Shown: positions 6,316 to 16,110, counted from the stretch's first letter. The stretch is DNA of 33,217 bases from DASVXQ01 sp046727955 (GCA_046727955.1 JBKPDO010000176.1:1-33217); one strand, 5' to 3'. Notes: a model not told the origin generated them from the letters alone. Numbers and translations are program-made.

Positions 6316-8523
6316 TCAGTGGCGGTCGGCGGGTGTCGGGCGCTCAGCCTGGATAGGTGGTTCTCGGACCGGCGCGTGCTCGGCCGCGGCGGGTGGCTGG
6401 TCATGCTCTTGGTGCCCGTACCGTTGCCAGAACCGCGCCAGCGGCGGTGGCGCCCACCAGTTGTAGCGGCCCAGCAGCCGCATGGTGGCGGGCACCAGCA
6501 GCGCCCGGACCACGGTGGCATCCAGCAGCAGCATGATGATCATGCCCACGCCGATCATCTTGATGAAGGTGATGCCCGAGGTCGAAAACGCGCCGATCAC
6601 CACGACCAACAGCAGCGCTGCGCTGGTGATGATCTTGCCGGTGCGTTGCAGTCCGGTGGCCACGGCGGTGGTGTTGTCGCCGGTGTGGTCCCACTGCTCG
6701 CGGATGCGGCTGAGCAGGAAGACCTCGTAGTCCATGGACAGGCCAAAGGCGATCGCCAGCATCAGGATTGGCTGGGTGGCCTCGATGGTGCCGGTGGGGG
6801 TGAAGCCGAGCAGCCCGGACAGGTGGCCTTGCTGGAAGATCCACACCAGCGCGCCAAAGGAGGCGCCCAGCGACAGCAGGTTCATCGCGATCGCCTTGAG
6901 GGGCAGCAGCACCGAGCCGAACGCCAGGAACAGCAGCACCAAGGTGACCAGGCCGACGAAGGCGGCCATCCATGGCAGGGTGCGGCCGAGGCTTTGCAGC
7001 AGGTCGACCAGCTGGGCGGTGTCGCCGCCGACCAGTACCCGGGATCGGGCCGGCGGGTCCACCGCGCGCACGTCGCTGACCAGCTGCCTGGCCCTGGCCG
7101 AGATGGGGTCGGCGTGGTAGCCGACCGCGATCAGGTTGGTGGCTGCGGCGGTCTGGGTGATCTGGGCACCGGTCACCCCAGGCACCGCGCGCAGCCGCCC
7201 CATATAGCCGCGCAGGCCGGCGGTGTCCGCGCCGGAGACGACCACGGTGATGGCGGTGGTGGCGTTGCGGGTGAAGTCGCGGTCCAGGGTCTCGCTGACC
7301 TGGCGGCTCTGGGTCGTGGCGGGCAGCGCGCGGGCGTCGATGCCGCCGAACGCCACGTTGCGGAACGGCAAGCCCAGCGTGACCAGCCCAGCCACGATGA
7401 CCACCAGGTAGGCCAGCGGACGGCGCATCACGCTGTGCGCGATGCGGAACCAGGCACCGCCGGAGCCTTCCGCCCGGCCCTGCCGGCGCCGCCACGGGAC
7501 GGACAGCGCGTTGACGCGCGGGCCCAGCACCCCAAGCAGGGCGGGCAGCACCGTCAGCGCGGCCACCATCGCCACCAGCACCGCCGCGATGCCGCCAAAG
7601 CCCATCGAGCGCAGGAACATCTGCGGGAACAACAGCAGCCCCGCCAGCGCGATCGCCACGGTCAGCCCGGAGAAGCAGACCGTGCGGCCGGCGGTGGCCA
7701 CGGTGCGGGCCAGCGCGTCCTCCACCCGTCTGGGTCTTGGCGGTTGGGCGGCCAGCTCCTCGCGGAAGCGGCTGACGATGAACAGCGCGTAGTCGATGGC
7801 AAGGCCCAGGCCCAGCATGGTGACCAGGTTGATGGCAAACACCGACACGTCGGTGACCAGCGTGAGCAGCCGCAACGCGGTGAACGCGCCCAGGATGGCC
7901 AGCCCGCCCACCACCAGCGGCATCCCGGCCGCGGCCAGCGCACCAAACACCACCACCAGCAACACCAGCAGCACCGGCATCGACAGGCTTTCGGCCCGCC
8001 CGATGTCGCCGGCCACCTGGGTGTCGCCGTCGTGGTCGATGGCGGTCTCCCCGCCCACCTTGGTGGCAAGGCCCGGCGCGGCCAGCTCGCCCCTGACCGC
8101 CGCCAGCGCATCCTGGCGGGCGTCGCCGTCGGCGCCGACAAGCTCCAGCACCGCGTAGGTGGCGTGCCGGTCGGCCGACACAAGCTGTGGCGCCCTGGTG
8201 TTCCAGTAGCTGGTCGTCTTGGCCACATACCGCTTGGGCAGGGCCGCCAGGGTGCGCTGCGCCGAAGCCCCAAACGCCGCATCGTCCACGGTCAGGGTGG
8301 GGCTGGAATACAGCACCACGACATCCGCCGCGTGGCGGCCGAAGGCCTGCTTGGCCTGCTGGGCGGCGCGCGCCGACTCACTGTCGGGGTCCTCGAAGCC
8401 GCCGCCGCCAAGCGAGCCGAACACCCCCGTCCCCCATAGCGCCGCCACCACCACGAACACGCCGGCGGCGGCCAGCACCCACCGGCGACGGCGAAACATC
8501 AACCTGCCAAGCGATTCGAACAT
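6316..8523 (-). CDS. MMPL-family RND transporter
   Basis: A 735-residue inner-membrane exporter with the duplicated RND layout: helix 1 near residues 14-34, a periplasmic domain to about 180, a block of helices to about 335, then a second single helix, periplasmic domain and helix block. The proton-relay Asp-Tyr pairs of MmpL proteins are present in both halves: IDYALFIVSRFREE (Asp near 244) and SMDYEVFLLSRIREQW (Asp near 598). The family exports lipids, siderophores or drugs by proton antiport. The length is typical. The start is ATG 8523, five bases after AAGGAG; the GTG just before it is too close to that site. No TetR regulator is adjacent. Confidence 0.92.
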   Translation of the reverse strand: MFESLGRLMFRRRRWVLAAAGVFVVVAALWGTGVFGSLGGGGFEDPDSESARAAQQAKQAFGRHAADVVVLYSSPTLTVDDAAFGASAQRTLAALPKRYVAKTTSYWNTRAPQLVSADRHATYAVLELVGADGDARQDALAAVRGELAAPGLATKVGGETAIDHDGDTQVAGDIGRAESLSMPVLLVLLVVVFGALAAAGMPLVVGGLAILGAFTALRLLTLVTDVSVFAINLVTMLGLGLAIDYALFIVSRFREELAAQPPRPRRVEDALARTVATAGRTVCFSGLTVAIALAGLLLFPQMFLRSMGFGGIAAVLVAMVAALTVLPALLGVLGPRVNALSVPWRRRQGRAEGSGGAWFRIAHSVMRRPLAYLVVIVAGLVTLGLPFRNVAFGGIDARALPATTQSRQVSETLDRDFTRNATTAITVVVSGADTAGLRGYMGRLRAVPGVTGAQITQTAAATNLIAVGYHADPISARARQLVSDVRAVDPPARSRVLVGGDTAQLVDLLQSLGRTLPWMAAFVGLVTLVLLFLAFGSVLLPLKAIAMNLLSLGASFGALVWIFQQGHLSGLLGFTPTGTIEATQPILMLAIAFGLSMDYEVFLLSRIREQWDHTGDNTTAVATGLQRTGKIITSAALLLVVVIGAFSTSGITFIKMIGVGMIIMLLLDATVVRALLVPATMRLLGRYNWWAPPPLARFWQRYGHQEHDQPPAAAEHAPVREPPIQAERPTPADRH

Positions 8524-8732
8524 CACAACTCCTTCACACCCTGGTTTGCTGTCCTGGGACCGTAGGCGGCGTCCCCCCGCCCCGGATCACCCGCGCTGGC
8601 CAACCTCGCTCTCCCCCGTAGGTGTGAGCCGCTGGACGGCCTCCTTGGCGGGCGGGAGCCGCCCCGCTACGGTCCGTCATCTGCCAGGCGTTCAATGCCG
8701 GTGCACTGTCGTGCAGCCATGTGGGAGGCGGT

Positions 8733-8841
8733 CGGTCAGCGGCCAGCCCACCGCGTTGTGTCGGATGACATGGTCGACGTGGTGGCCCAGCGACATCGCC
8801 GCCGCCAGCCAGGTCAGCCGGTACGGGATGCTGCGGTGAAT
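8733..8841 (-). pseudogene. Remnant of a small membrane protein
   Basis: The minus strand carries IPYRLTWLAAAMSLGHHVDHV followed by IRHNAVGWPLTD, a recognisable N-terminal block of small, poorly known membrane proteins. Right after that block the sequence loses similarity and ends at a stop. No ATG, GTG or TTG sits where the start should be; an ATT codon follows a GAGGGGAGAG stretch. I read this as a decayed 5' fragment. The rest of 8524-9061 holds only the palindromes listed separately. Confidence 0.35.
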
Positions 8842-9011
8842 CGGTCTCTCCCCTCGGCTCCTTGGTCCTTCACTCGGCGGCCGTGGCGGGTGCCCACCCG
8901 CGCCGGGCGGCTTCTCACCGTCTGAGTGGGTCGGGCGACGCGGGCTTTCGCTACCTGACCTCGCCCGCTGGTCGAGGCTAGGCCCCCCCGGCTGCCGGTC
9001 GAAAGACACCG

Positions 9012-9048
9012 GATTGGGGGTCTTCAGCCGATCCCCAATCTTGGGGAT
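9012..9048 (-). terminator. Overlapping palindromes downstream of the GAF-LuxR gene
   Basis: ATCCCCAATCTTGGGGAT at 9031-9048 is a perfect 18-bp palindrome. GATTGGGG (9012-9019) also pairs perfectly with CCCCAATC (9033-9040), so two hairpins exclude each other. They lie 14 bp past the stop of the minus-strand regulator gene, the place for a terminator, but no T-run follows. An operator role is the alternative. Confidence 0.4.
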
Positions 9049-9061
9049 GGCGATCAGACGG

Positions 9062-10159
9062 TCAGAGGTTCGGGTGTGACTCGCGACCACCCAGCAGCAG
9101 ACCCGCCAGCGCGACGCGCGAGTCCACGCCGAGCTTGCGGTAGATCCGCTTCACGTACTGGCTCACCGTGTGACGACTCAGATACAGCCGCTGGGCGATC
9201 TCCCGGTCCGCGAGGCCATTCACGACCAGCGCCGCGACCTCACGCTCGCGAGGCGTCAACGCGACCAGGGGTCCAGCGAGCTTCCCAGGCTGCTCGGGGT
9301 TGAGCTCGAGCACCGTGACCAACGCGCCGCCCTGGCGAGGCAGCCGGCTCGAATAGCCGTGGAGCCGGCCTCGACCCCCGCCGAGGAGCTCGACATCGAC
9401 GCTGCGGGAGAAGCCGGCGGGGCTGTCAGGAGGCGGCGCGATCAACCCGCAGACCCGTTCCTGCCCACCCCGAAGCTGGGCCAGCAGCCGCCGCGCTGGC
9501 TCGTTGAGGCGTAGCTCGAGCGCCTTCGGATCGCTGACCACGACCGCGGTTCCGGTGAGCTGGAGCGCGACCCGTGCCCGCTCCAGCTCTTGCTCGAGAT
9601 CCTCCCGGGCCCGGATACCCTCGATTGCGACACCGACCAAGCGGCCCAGGGCCTCCGCCAAGCGAACTTCACTCGCCGTGTAACCGCGATCTGGGTCGCT
9701 TGTCCCGAGATTGATCGTGCCCACCACGGTCTCCCCGCACAGGATGGGCGCCTGGACCACGTGGCGCAGGTCGTGCATCGACACGATGCTCGTGTAGACC
9801 GGTGACTCGAGCCACTCCTCCGTCGACATCAACGCCATGTTGTACGCGGCGCCCCGGCTCTGTAGGACGCGCGCGAGGAGTGGATCGGTTTCTCTGCCCT
9901 GTGGAAGGCGCTCGTAGCGGGCCAGCATCGTCTCACTGACGTGCACCGGGGCAGCACGCCACGGGCGCCCAGTGACCGGATCGAGGATGTACAGGGTGTA
10001 CATCGGCGCATGGATCAGCCGGCCGAAGCCCCTCACCAGCTTGTGCTCGAGCTCGGTCAGGTCCGAGGATGAACACAACGCCGTGGCGAAGCGGAGCAAG
10101 GCCACGCCTCCGGCGCGCTCCGCGCCTGGGACCGGCACCTCATCCCGCGCTTCAAGCAT
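9062..10159 (-). CDS. LuxR-family regulator with GAF sensor domain
   Basis: A 365-residue cytoplasmic transcription factor. Residues 25-165 look like a GAF domain: VRGFGRLIHAPMYTLYILD, then VVQAPILCGETVVGTINLG near 135-153. An amphipathic linker and a PAS-like stretch (about 185-285) follow. The C-terminal LuxR helix-turn-helix begins LTPREREVAALVVNGLADRE, then IAQRLYLSRHTVSQYVKRIY, near residues 300-345. The DNA-binding helix is complete. Members with GAF sensors respond to small ligands or redox signals; the ligand here is unknown. The ATG at 10159 with GGTGAG five bases upstream is preferred over the GTG two codons earlier. It may control the exporter genes on either side, but nothing shows this directly. 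Confidence 0.88.
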   Translation of the reverse strand: MLEARDEVPVPGAERAGGVALLRFATALCSSSDLTELEHKLVRGFGRLIHAPMYTLYILDPVTGRPWRAAPVHVSETMLARYERLPQGRETDPLLARVLQSRGAAYNMALMSTEEWLESPVYTSIVSMHDLRHVVQAPILCGETVVGTINLGTSDPDRGYTASEVRLAEALGRLVGVAIEGIRAREDLEQELERARVALQLTGTAVVVSDPKALELRLNEPARRLLAQLRGGQERVCGLIAPPPDSPAGFSRSVDVELLGGGRGRLHGYSSRLPRQGGALVTVLELNPEQPGKLAGPLVALTPREREVAALVVNGLADREIAQRLYLSRHTVSQYVKRIYRKLGVDSRVALAGLLLGGRESHPNL

Positions 10160-10363
10160 TCGCACTCACCAAGCTGTGGAAGTGCCGGGGTCTGGTTCTT
10201 GTGAGATGGTTTTGTGTTAGCGGGTGGTTGATCGCAGCCACGGGGACCCAGCCCAGTCGTCTCACTGCTGGATGGCACCGGCCGGGAAGGACGAGACGGC
10301 CACGCTTGCGGCGGTCTGGAGCGCCCAGCTCTGGCGGGGAGGCAAGCCAGCCCGTCGAGGAAG

Positions 10364-11965
10364 TCATCGGTGAGGCGATCCTCGCGCCTTGGGGGTCTGG
10401 ATCTCGGCCACCCCCGGCACGCTGGGACCCTCGCTGCTTGCTGGTGCCCGCGCCGGGAGGAACAGCAGCACGAGCAGGGCGGCCAACGCGGCCGCCGCCG
10501 CGCCGACCTGGACGGCGTCGCCCAGACCCTGCAGGAAGGCCGTCCGGGCGGCATCCAGCAGGCCCTGGCCTTGCGGCCCCAACCGCGCGGCGATGGTAGT
10601 GGCGGCCCCGATCGAGTCGCCGGCGGTCTGGGCGAGCTGCGGCGGCACGCTCCGCAATGCGGGCTGGATGGCCGCGGCGTAGCTGGAAGCGAGGATGCTG
10701 CCGAGCACGGCCACGCCCAGCGCGCCGCCGACCTGGCGGGTGGTGTCGTTCATGGCCGAGCCCACCCCGGCCTTGGCCAGCGGGAGCGAGCCCATGATCG
10801 ACTCGGTGGCCGGGGCCATGGTGCAGCCCATGCCGGTGCCCAGCAGGGCCAGTGCCGCGGCCACCAGGCCATAGCCGTCGCTGAGCTGGACGGTGGACAA
10901 CAGCCACAGGGCGCCGGCCACCAGCAGCAGGCCGGCGGCCACCACCAGCTTGGTGCCGATGCGCTCGGTCAGCCGCGCCGACAGGGGTGCGGCCACGATC
11001 AGCGCCGCCACCGGGAGGATGCGGACGCCGGCCTGCAGGGGGGTGTAGCCCAGCACGAACTGCAGATGCTGGGTCAGCAGGAACACCGACCCGAACAGCG
11101 CGAAGAACGCCATGGCGATGGCGCCGCTGGCCGCGCTGAAGCGGGGGCTTCCGAACAGCTCCATCGGCAGCATCGGGTGCTGGATGTGCCGCTCCCACCA
11201 GATGAATGCCACCGCCAGGACGGCGGCGGCCCCGAAGGCGACCAGGATCTGGGGATCGGTCCACCCCTGCTCCGGCGCCTGGATGATCCCATAGACCAGC
11301 GTGACCAGGGCCGCGATCGACAGCGTCGCCCCGATCGGGTCCAGCGGGGTGGCGCTCGGGTCGCGGGACTCCGGCAGCAGGGGCCAGCCGGCCACGATGG
11401 CCAGGGCCACCACCGGGAGGTTGACCAGGAACACCGAACCCCACCAGAAGCGCTCCAGCAGCCAGCCGCCGATGACCGGCCCAAGGATGATGCCCAGCCC
11501 TGCCACCCCGGCCCACACGCCGATCGCCCGGCCCCGTTCCCTGGGCGGGAACAGGTTGGTGATGATCGACAGGGTCGAGGGCATGATCAGCGCCGCCCCG
11601 ATCCCCATGGCCGCCCGGGAGGCGATCAGGACCTCGGGGGAGCCGGCGAAGGCCGACGCTGCCGAGCCCGCCGCGAAGACCAGCAGGCCGGCGTCCAGGG
11701 TCAGCTTGCGGCCGAACCGGTCGCCCAGGGCCCCCATCGTCAGCAGCAGCCCGGCGAACACCAGGATGTAGGCGTCCACCACCCACTGCAGCTGGCTGGC
11801 GGTGGCGCCCAGGTCCCGTGTCAGGGTGGGGAGGGTCACGTTGAGGATGGTGTTGTCCATGCCGAGCACCACCAGGCTCAGGCACAGGACCAGGAGCGCC
11901 CACCAGCGCCGCTGACATGCGGTCGAGCCCGCTGTGGCTCCCCGGAGGTCAGAGGTTCCTTCCAT
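10364..11965 (-). CDS. DHA2-family (EmrB/QacA type) MFS drug exporter
   Basis: A 533-residue integral membrane protein with about 14 helices, the size expected of DHA2 drug:proton antiporters. Helix 1 carries VLGMDNTILNVTLPTL, the DHA2 motif D1. Motif A is GALGDRFGRKLTL in the helix 2-3 loop. The antiporter motif C is GLGIILGPVIGGW near residue 150. The start is ATG 11965 with GAGGAG five bases upstream; earlier in-frame starts are shadow sequence. The C-terminus ends with a loose proline- and charge-rich tail. Neither the substrate nor a dedicated TetR or MarR regulator can be identified here. Confidence 0.92.
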   Translation of the reverse strand: MEGTSDLRGATAGSTACQRRWWALLVLCLSLVVLGMDNTILNVTLPTLTRDLGATASQLQWVVDAYILVFAGLLLTMGALGDRFGRKLTLDAGLLVFAAGSAASAFAGSPEVLIASRAAMGIGAALIMPSTLSIITNLFPPRERGRAIGVWAGVAGLGIILGPVIGGWLLERFWWGSVFLVNLPVVALAIVAGWPLLPESRDPSATPLDPIGATLSIAALVTLVYGIIQAPEQGWTDPQILVAFGAAAVLAVAFIWWERHIQHPMLPMELFGSPRFSAASGAIAMAFFALFGSVFLLTQHLQFVLGYTPLQAGVRILPVAALIVAAPLSARLTERIGTKLVVAAGLLLVAGALWLLSTVQLSDGYGLVAAALALLGTGMGCTMAPATESIMGSLPLAKAGVGSAMNDTTRQVGGALGVAVLGSILASSYAAAIQPALRSVPPQLAQTAGDSIGAATTIAARLGPQGQGLLDAARTAFLQGLGDAVQVGAAAAALAALLVLLFLPARAPASSEGPSVPGVAEIQTPKARGSPHR

Positions 11966-12178
11966 GCAGACTCCTCGCTTGGCTAGGTCGGAGGGCGGCG
12001 CACGCCGACCCCGTGGTTGCGGTGTGGACTCGAACCTCCTCCAGCCCGCACCGCTGCTCCGGGCCCGATCATTGGCGATGGCTCGACTCGGCCCGCTGCT
12101 TGAAGGTCGCAAAGGCGACCTCCTAGAACCCAAGCCAGGGCCTGGTCGCGCGCTGCGTTGGGCCCGGCCACGGCCCAG

Positions 12179-12526
12179 CTACGTGCTCTTGAGCAGGCCG
12201 ACCACGTTTCCTTGGGGGTCGGCGAACTGGGCGAAGGTCACCAGGCCGGGGATCTCCGTCACGGGCACCACGGTCTTGCCGCCGGCCTGCTGGATCCGGT
12301 CCAGATAGGCCTGAGGGTCGTCCACCTGGATGTAGAACACCACCTGGTTGGGACCCTGGGCCTGGCCGATGCCCCCGCCGATGGCGCCCTCCACACCGGT
12401 ATCGACCAGGGCGTAGTTGGCCTCCTCCAGCACCTGCAGGCTCCACCCAAAGAGCTTGGCGTAGAACGCTCGCGCCGCCTTGGCGTCGCTGGTGCTGATC
12501 TCGAACCACGTCACCGGAGCACTCAT
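12179..12526 (-). CDS. VOC-family protein (second copy type)
   Basis: A 115-residue glyoxalase-fold protein beginning MSAPVTWFEISTSDAKAARAFYAKLFGW and ending with FADPQGNVVGLLKS, both hallmark VOC strands. In between lies VVFYIQVDDPQAYLDRIQQAGG, the usual middle strand-helix. It resembles the short VOC enzymes that pair as dimers to form one metal site. It has an excellent ribosome-binding site (AAGGAGGTGA, six bases before ATG). The substrate is unknown. It is not closely related to the VOC protein at 431-838, which has a longer insert. Confidence 0.88.
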   Translation of the reverse strand: MSAPVTWFEISTSDAKAARAFYAKLFGWSLQVLEEANYALVDTGVEGAIGGGIGQAQGPNQVVFYIQVDDPQAYLDRIQQAGGKTVVPVTEIPGLVTFAQFADPQGNVVGLLKST

Positions 12527-12769
12527 GTGCTCACCTCCTTACTTTTGGTCACTGGCCTTTGGCTGCCCGAGTTGCGCGACGGTCGGTCCGCCACCTGCTG
12601 TGTCCGCCGTTGGTCCCCGGCGGGCGGATGACCGCGCTCCTCCTGCCAGGAGGCTAGGGACGGGGCGGGGCGGGGGCATCACCCAAACGGGGCAACCGCA
12701 GGGGAAACCTCAGGCGGCTGGCAGCGCGTGGCGGTCCACCAGCGGGTACCAGGAGGGTTCGCTGCTGGC

Positions 12770-15544
12770 CTACGGCAGCAGCCCCAGCTGCCGGGCCCGG
12801 GCGACCGCCTGGGTGCGGTTGGCCGCCCCCAGCTTGTCGAACAGGTGGCTGAGGTGCTTTTTCACCGTCTCCGGCGTGACCACCAGCCGCTCGGCGATCG
12901 CCCGGTTCGGCGCCCCGGCGGCCAGCAGCTGAAGCACCTCCAGCTCCCGGGCGGTCAGCGGCTCCACCAGCCCCGCCACCACCACGCCGCCGCGGCCGAC
13001 CGGCGGGCGGATCGGCAGGGCGGCCTGCTCGAAGGCGTCGGCCAGCCGGGCGAGATACTCCCGCGGGACGGCATCGGCAGCCGCCAGCCGCTCCTGTGGC
13101 CGGCCCACCAGCAGCTTGTGGAGCAGCGCGGCCATCGGGGCGCCCTCGTCGACGAACACGCGCAGGTAGCCCTCTGGCGCGCCGAGGATGAGCGCCTCGG
13201 CCAGCGCGGCCAGCGCGCCGGCCTGGTCGCCGCTGGCGGACCGCGCCAGCGCCTGGAGGGCGCGCACCTCGACGACGCTGCCGGTCCGCCCCTGGGCGGC
13301 CGCCAGGGCGTGCAGCCGCTCCAGCAGCCCCAGCGCCCGCTGGGGGGCCTGCTGGGCCAGCAGCACCCGCGCCAGCACCAGGTACTCGCGCTCCCGTGGG
13401 TAGCTCGGCTCGTCGCCGACCCCCAGCCCGCGTTGCTGGACCCAGCCGGCGGCGTCGGCGACCTCGCCGCGGGCCAGCGCCAGCCGGGCCTGCACCGTCG
13501 GCACGGGGTTGAACAGGGCGACCACCGCGGGGCTCCACTCGGCCCGCTCGGCCTCCCGCATCACCGCCAGGGCTCCGGCTCGGTCGCCCTGGGCGTGGCG
13601 GCTCCAGGCCAGGATGGCCAGGCCTGGCACCAGCGGCCGGGTCCAGCCAAGCTGCCTGCACAGCGCCACGCCCTGGGTGGCGTGGTCCAGGGCGGCGTCC
13701 AGCTCGCCGCGTTCATAGCGCACCTCGGCCAGGTCCACCTGCGCGATGCCTGCGGGCGGCAGCGGGTGGCCGGCCTGGCTGGCGATCCCCAACGCGCTCT
13801 GGTAGGTGCGCAGCGCCGCGCCGAGGTGGCCCCGGGCGCGCTGCACCTGGCCGAGGTCGTGGTAGAGCGGGGCGAGGAAGCGCGCCCCGGCGGCCAGCTG
13901 CTCGGCGGCCAGGCCGGCCAAGGCCTGCTCGGCCTCCACCAGCCGGCCGCCCAGCCAGTCGGCCATCGCCAGGTAGTACTCGGCAAAGAAGCGCAGCGTG
14001 CGGTCGGCGTCGGTCAGGTGGGCCAGGGCCTGCTGGCCGAACCTGCTGGTGCGCTCGGCGTCCCCTTGCAGCCGTGCGAGGCCGGCGCGCACGACCGCGA
14101 TCGCCGCCGGTACGTTGGCCAGCAGGCTCGCCGCCCGACCGACCGACGGCTCGTACGGCTCCTCGGCGACAGCCGCAAACGCCCGCTCGGCGTCGCCCGC
14201 CAGCGGCTCCACGACCTCCAGGCGGCCGCCGAGCAGCGCCCACCAGGCTTGGGCCAGGCACAGCCACGGGCGGGAGCGCACCAGCTGCGCCGGGAGGGCC
14301 TGGAGCCGGCGGCGTAGGGTGGCGTTCTCGCTGCGCCACAGCATCGCGTCGAAGTGCTGCTCGATCAGGCGGGCCGCCCAGGCGAGCTCCTCGGCGGCCA
14401 GCGCGTGCCGCACGGCCTCGTCGACCAGCCCGTGCTGCTCGGACCAGGCGGCCGCGGCGCGGTGCAGCTCCGGCACCCGCTCGGGCTGCTCGCGCTGGAG
14501 GCGGGCGCGCAGCAGGTCGGCGAACAGGTGGTGGTAGCGCCACCAGCCGCGCACCTCGTCCAGCGGCACCAGGAACAGGTTGGCCCGCTCGACCTGCTCC
14601 AGCAGCCGCTGGCTGTCGGTGTGGCCGGTGACCGCGTCACACAGCGGCCCGCACAGCCGCTCCAGCACCGACGTCTCCAGCAGAAACCCCCGCAGCTGCT
14701 GGGGCTGGCGGTCCAGCACCTCCTCGGTCAGGTAGTCCAGCACATACCGGTGGCTGCCGGAGAAGCCCGCGACGAAGGCGGCGATGTCACCACGGCCCTG
14801 CAGCGACAGCGCCGCCAGCTGCAGCCCAGCGACCCAGCCTTCGGTGCGGTCCACCAGCGCCGCCACGGCCGCCGCGGGCAGCCCGGGTCCGACGGCGGCG
14901 TGCAGTAGCTCGGCGGCCTCCTGGGGGGTGAAGCGCAGGTCGCGCTCGCGCAGCTCGCTGAGTAGGCCGCGGGCCCGCAGCCGGGCCAGGTGCAGCGGTG
15001 GGTCGACGCGGCTGGCCAGCACCGGCCGCAGGCAGGCTGGCAGGTGCGCCAGCAGGAACTCCACCGACTGGTGGACCTGGGGCGCCTGGACCAGGTGGTA
15101 GTCGTCCAGCACCAGCACGACCTCCTCGGCCACCCCGGCCAGCTCGTTGACCAGCGCGGTGACCACTGCCTCGAATGAGGTGGGCTGCAGGCCCTGCAGG
15201 AACGCGGCGACCTGCTGGGCGACCCCCGGGCGCACCGTGTCCAGCGCGGCGGCCACATGGCGCCAGAACCGCGCCGGGTCGTTGTCGCCCTCATCCAGCG
15301 ACAGCCACGCGACCGGCCGCTGGCTGCGTCGGGCCCAGTCGGCCAGCAGGGCGGTCTTGCCGAAGCCGGCCGGGGCGCACACCAGGGTCAGCTGCTCCCC
15401 GTGCGCCTGAGCGAGCCGGTCGGCCAGCCGCGGGCGGACCACAAAGCCGGGACGGGTGCGCGGCACGTGCAGCTTGGTGGCCAGCAGCGCATCCGGCGCG
15501 GCGGTGGCGGCCGCAGCGGGGGTCGTCGCGGGCGGCTCGGCCAT
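12770..15544 (-). CDS. LAL-type (MalT-like) LuxR transcriptional regulator
   Basis: A 924-residue ATP-binding regulator of the large LuxR (LAL/MalT) class. Residues 57-64 form Walker A (APAGFGKT), and 143-150 Walker B (VLVLDDYH). A long helical TPR-like sensor region fills about 380-850. The C-terminal LuxR helix-turn-helix begins LTARELEVLQLLAAGAPNRA and continues IAERLVVTPETVKKHLSHLF. Such proteins oligomerise on ATP and an inducer to activate promoters. The start is ATG 15544 with GAGGGGGG five bases upstream; an ATG five codons earlier overlaps that site. No target genes are evident. Its DNA is very GC-rich and gives long false reading frames on both strands. Confidence 0.92.
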   Translation of the reverse strand: MAEPPATTPAAAATAAPDALLATKLHVPRTRPGFVVRPRLADRLAQAHGEQLTLVCAPAGFGKTALLADWARRSQRPVAWLSLDEGDNDPARFWRHVAAALDTVRPGVAQQVAAFLQGLQPTSFEAVVTALVNELAGVAEEVVLVLDDYHLVQAPQVHQSVEFLLAHLPACLRPVLASRVDPPLHLARLRARGLLSELRERDLRFTPQEAAELLHAAVGPGLPAAAVAALVDRTEGWVAGLQLAALSLQGRGDIAAFVAGFSGSHRYVLDYLTEEVLDRQPQQLRGFLLETSVLERLCGPLCDAVTGHTDSQRLLEQVERANLFLVPLDEVRGWWRYHHLFADLLRARLQREQPERVPELHRAAAAWSEQHGLVDEAVRHALAAEELAWAARLIEQHFDAMLWRSENATLRRRLQALPAQLVRSRPWLCLAQAWWALLGGRLEVVEPLAGDAERAFAAVAEEPYEPSVGRAASLLANVPAAIAVVRAGLARLQGDAERTSRFGQQALAHLTDADRTLRFFAEYYLAMADWLGGRLVEAEQALAGLAAEQLAAGARFLAPLYHDLGQVQRARGHLGAALRTYQSALGIASQAGHPLPPAGIAQVDLAEVRYERGELDAALDHATQGVALCRQLGWTRPLVPGLAILAWSRHAQGDRAGALAVMREAERAEWSPAVVALFNPVPTVQARLALARGEVADAAGWVQQRGLGVGDEPSYPREREYLVLARVLLAQQAPQRALGLLERLHALAAAQGRTGSVVEVRALQALARSASGDQAGALAALAEALILGAPEGYLRVFVDEGAPMAALLHKLLVGRPQERLAAADAVPREYLARLADAFEQAALPIRPPVGRGGVVVAGLVEPLTARELEVLQLLAAGAPNRAIAERLVVTPETVKKHLSHLFDKLGAANRTQAVARARQLGLLP

Positions 15545-15829
15545 CGGTGCCCCCCTCATACCCGTTCGGCGATGACGGGTTCCCAGGCGGCTCATTGTAG
15601 GGCCAGCCGAGCATCGCCGGCTGTGGTCCAGCACCGCCACAGGTAGGTCACGCGCCGTCGACTCTGTCCTCCTGCGGCTTGGACGGGCCCAGAACCTGGC
15701 CGGGCCGGTTCGCCGCATCGGCCCGGGGAGCGAGGATTCCCCCTGGCACTCCACCTTTGGGTGATGTCCTGCCCGCGGGTGCGTCCGTAGCGTGCTGGCG
15801 CCAGACCAACGCCAACCGATGGGGCCGAG

Positions 15830-15935
15830 ATGGACCACTACGAGCTGGGGTCGCGCCGACGGTGGCGCACCTGGCCGAGCTTCACCGCCAGGCCGACCGG
15901 CGGCGCCTGGCCAGCCACATCCCCGGCCGCACCGC
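15830..15935 (+). pseudogene. Frameshifted short hypothetical gene
   Basis: ATG at 15830 reads MDHYELG. A shift of one base then gives VAHLAELHRQADRRRLASHIPG, which resembles the short helical proteins (about 60 residues, with a LHRxADRRRL-like helix) common as hypothetical genes in actinobacteria. In the present frame this helix is not joined to the start. It is either a decayed gene or a misread. The rest of 15545-16050 shows nothing else I can support. Confidence 0.25.
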
Positions 15936-16050
15936 AGGTCGGCGCGGGGACAGGCCGCCAGGGTCGCCGCGCCTCCCGGGCCGAGGAGGCCAGGCCGCTG
16001 AGCGCGCGGCCGCTGCCAGCGGTCCCGGGCGAGATGCCGAGGAGGCAGCC

Positions 16051-16110
16051 ATGCTGTGGTCGTCCGGTGCCGCGATCCTGCTGGCCATCGTCGCGCTGCT
16101 GATCGGATGA
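16051..16110 (+). CDS. 19-residue hydrophobic peptide, translationally coupled
   Basis: A very short frame MLWSSGAAILLAIVALLIG is preceded by GAGGAGG six bases before its ATG. It ends in ATGA, the TGA overlapping the ATG of the next gene. The peptide is almost entirely one membrane helix. The next gene lacks its own good ribosome-binding site, so this frame is likely translated, as a microprotein or as a coupling leader. A short hydrophobic run could also arise by chance. Confidence 0.45.
   Translation: MLWSSGAAILLAIVALLIG

Noticed and set aside
6298..8439. 713-residue plus-strand frame rich in H, Q and G
   Set aside because: It is antisense to the MMPL exporter, and its composition is what a GC-rich third-position frame yields. 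No ribosome-binding site or domain was seen.
10370..11986. 538-residue plus-strand frame opposite the DHA2 exporter
   Set aside because: Mirror of a well-supported membrane protein gene with strong motifs; low-complexity H/Q/G/R composition.
12728..14317. 529-residue plus-strand frame opposite the LAL regulator
   Set aside because: Antisense shadow of the GC-rich LuxR gene; no recognisable domain.
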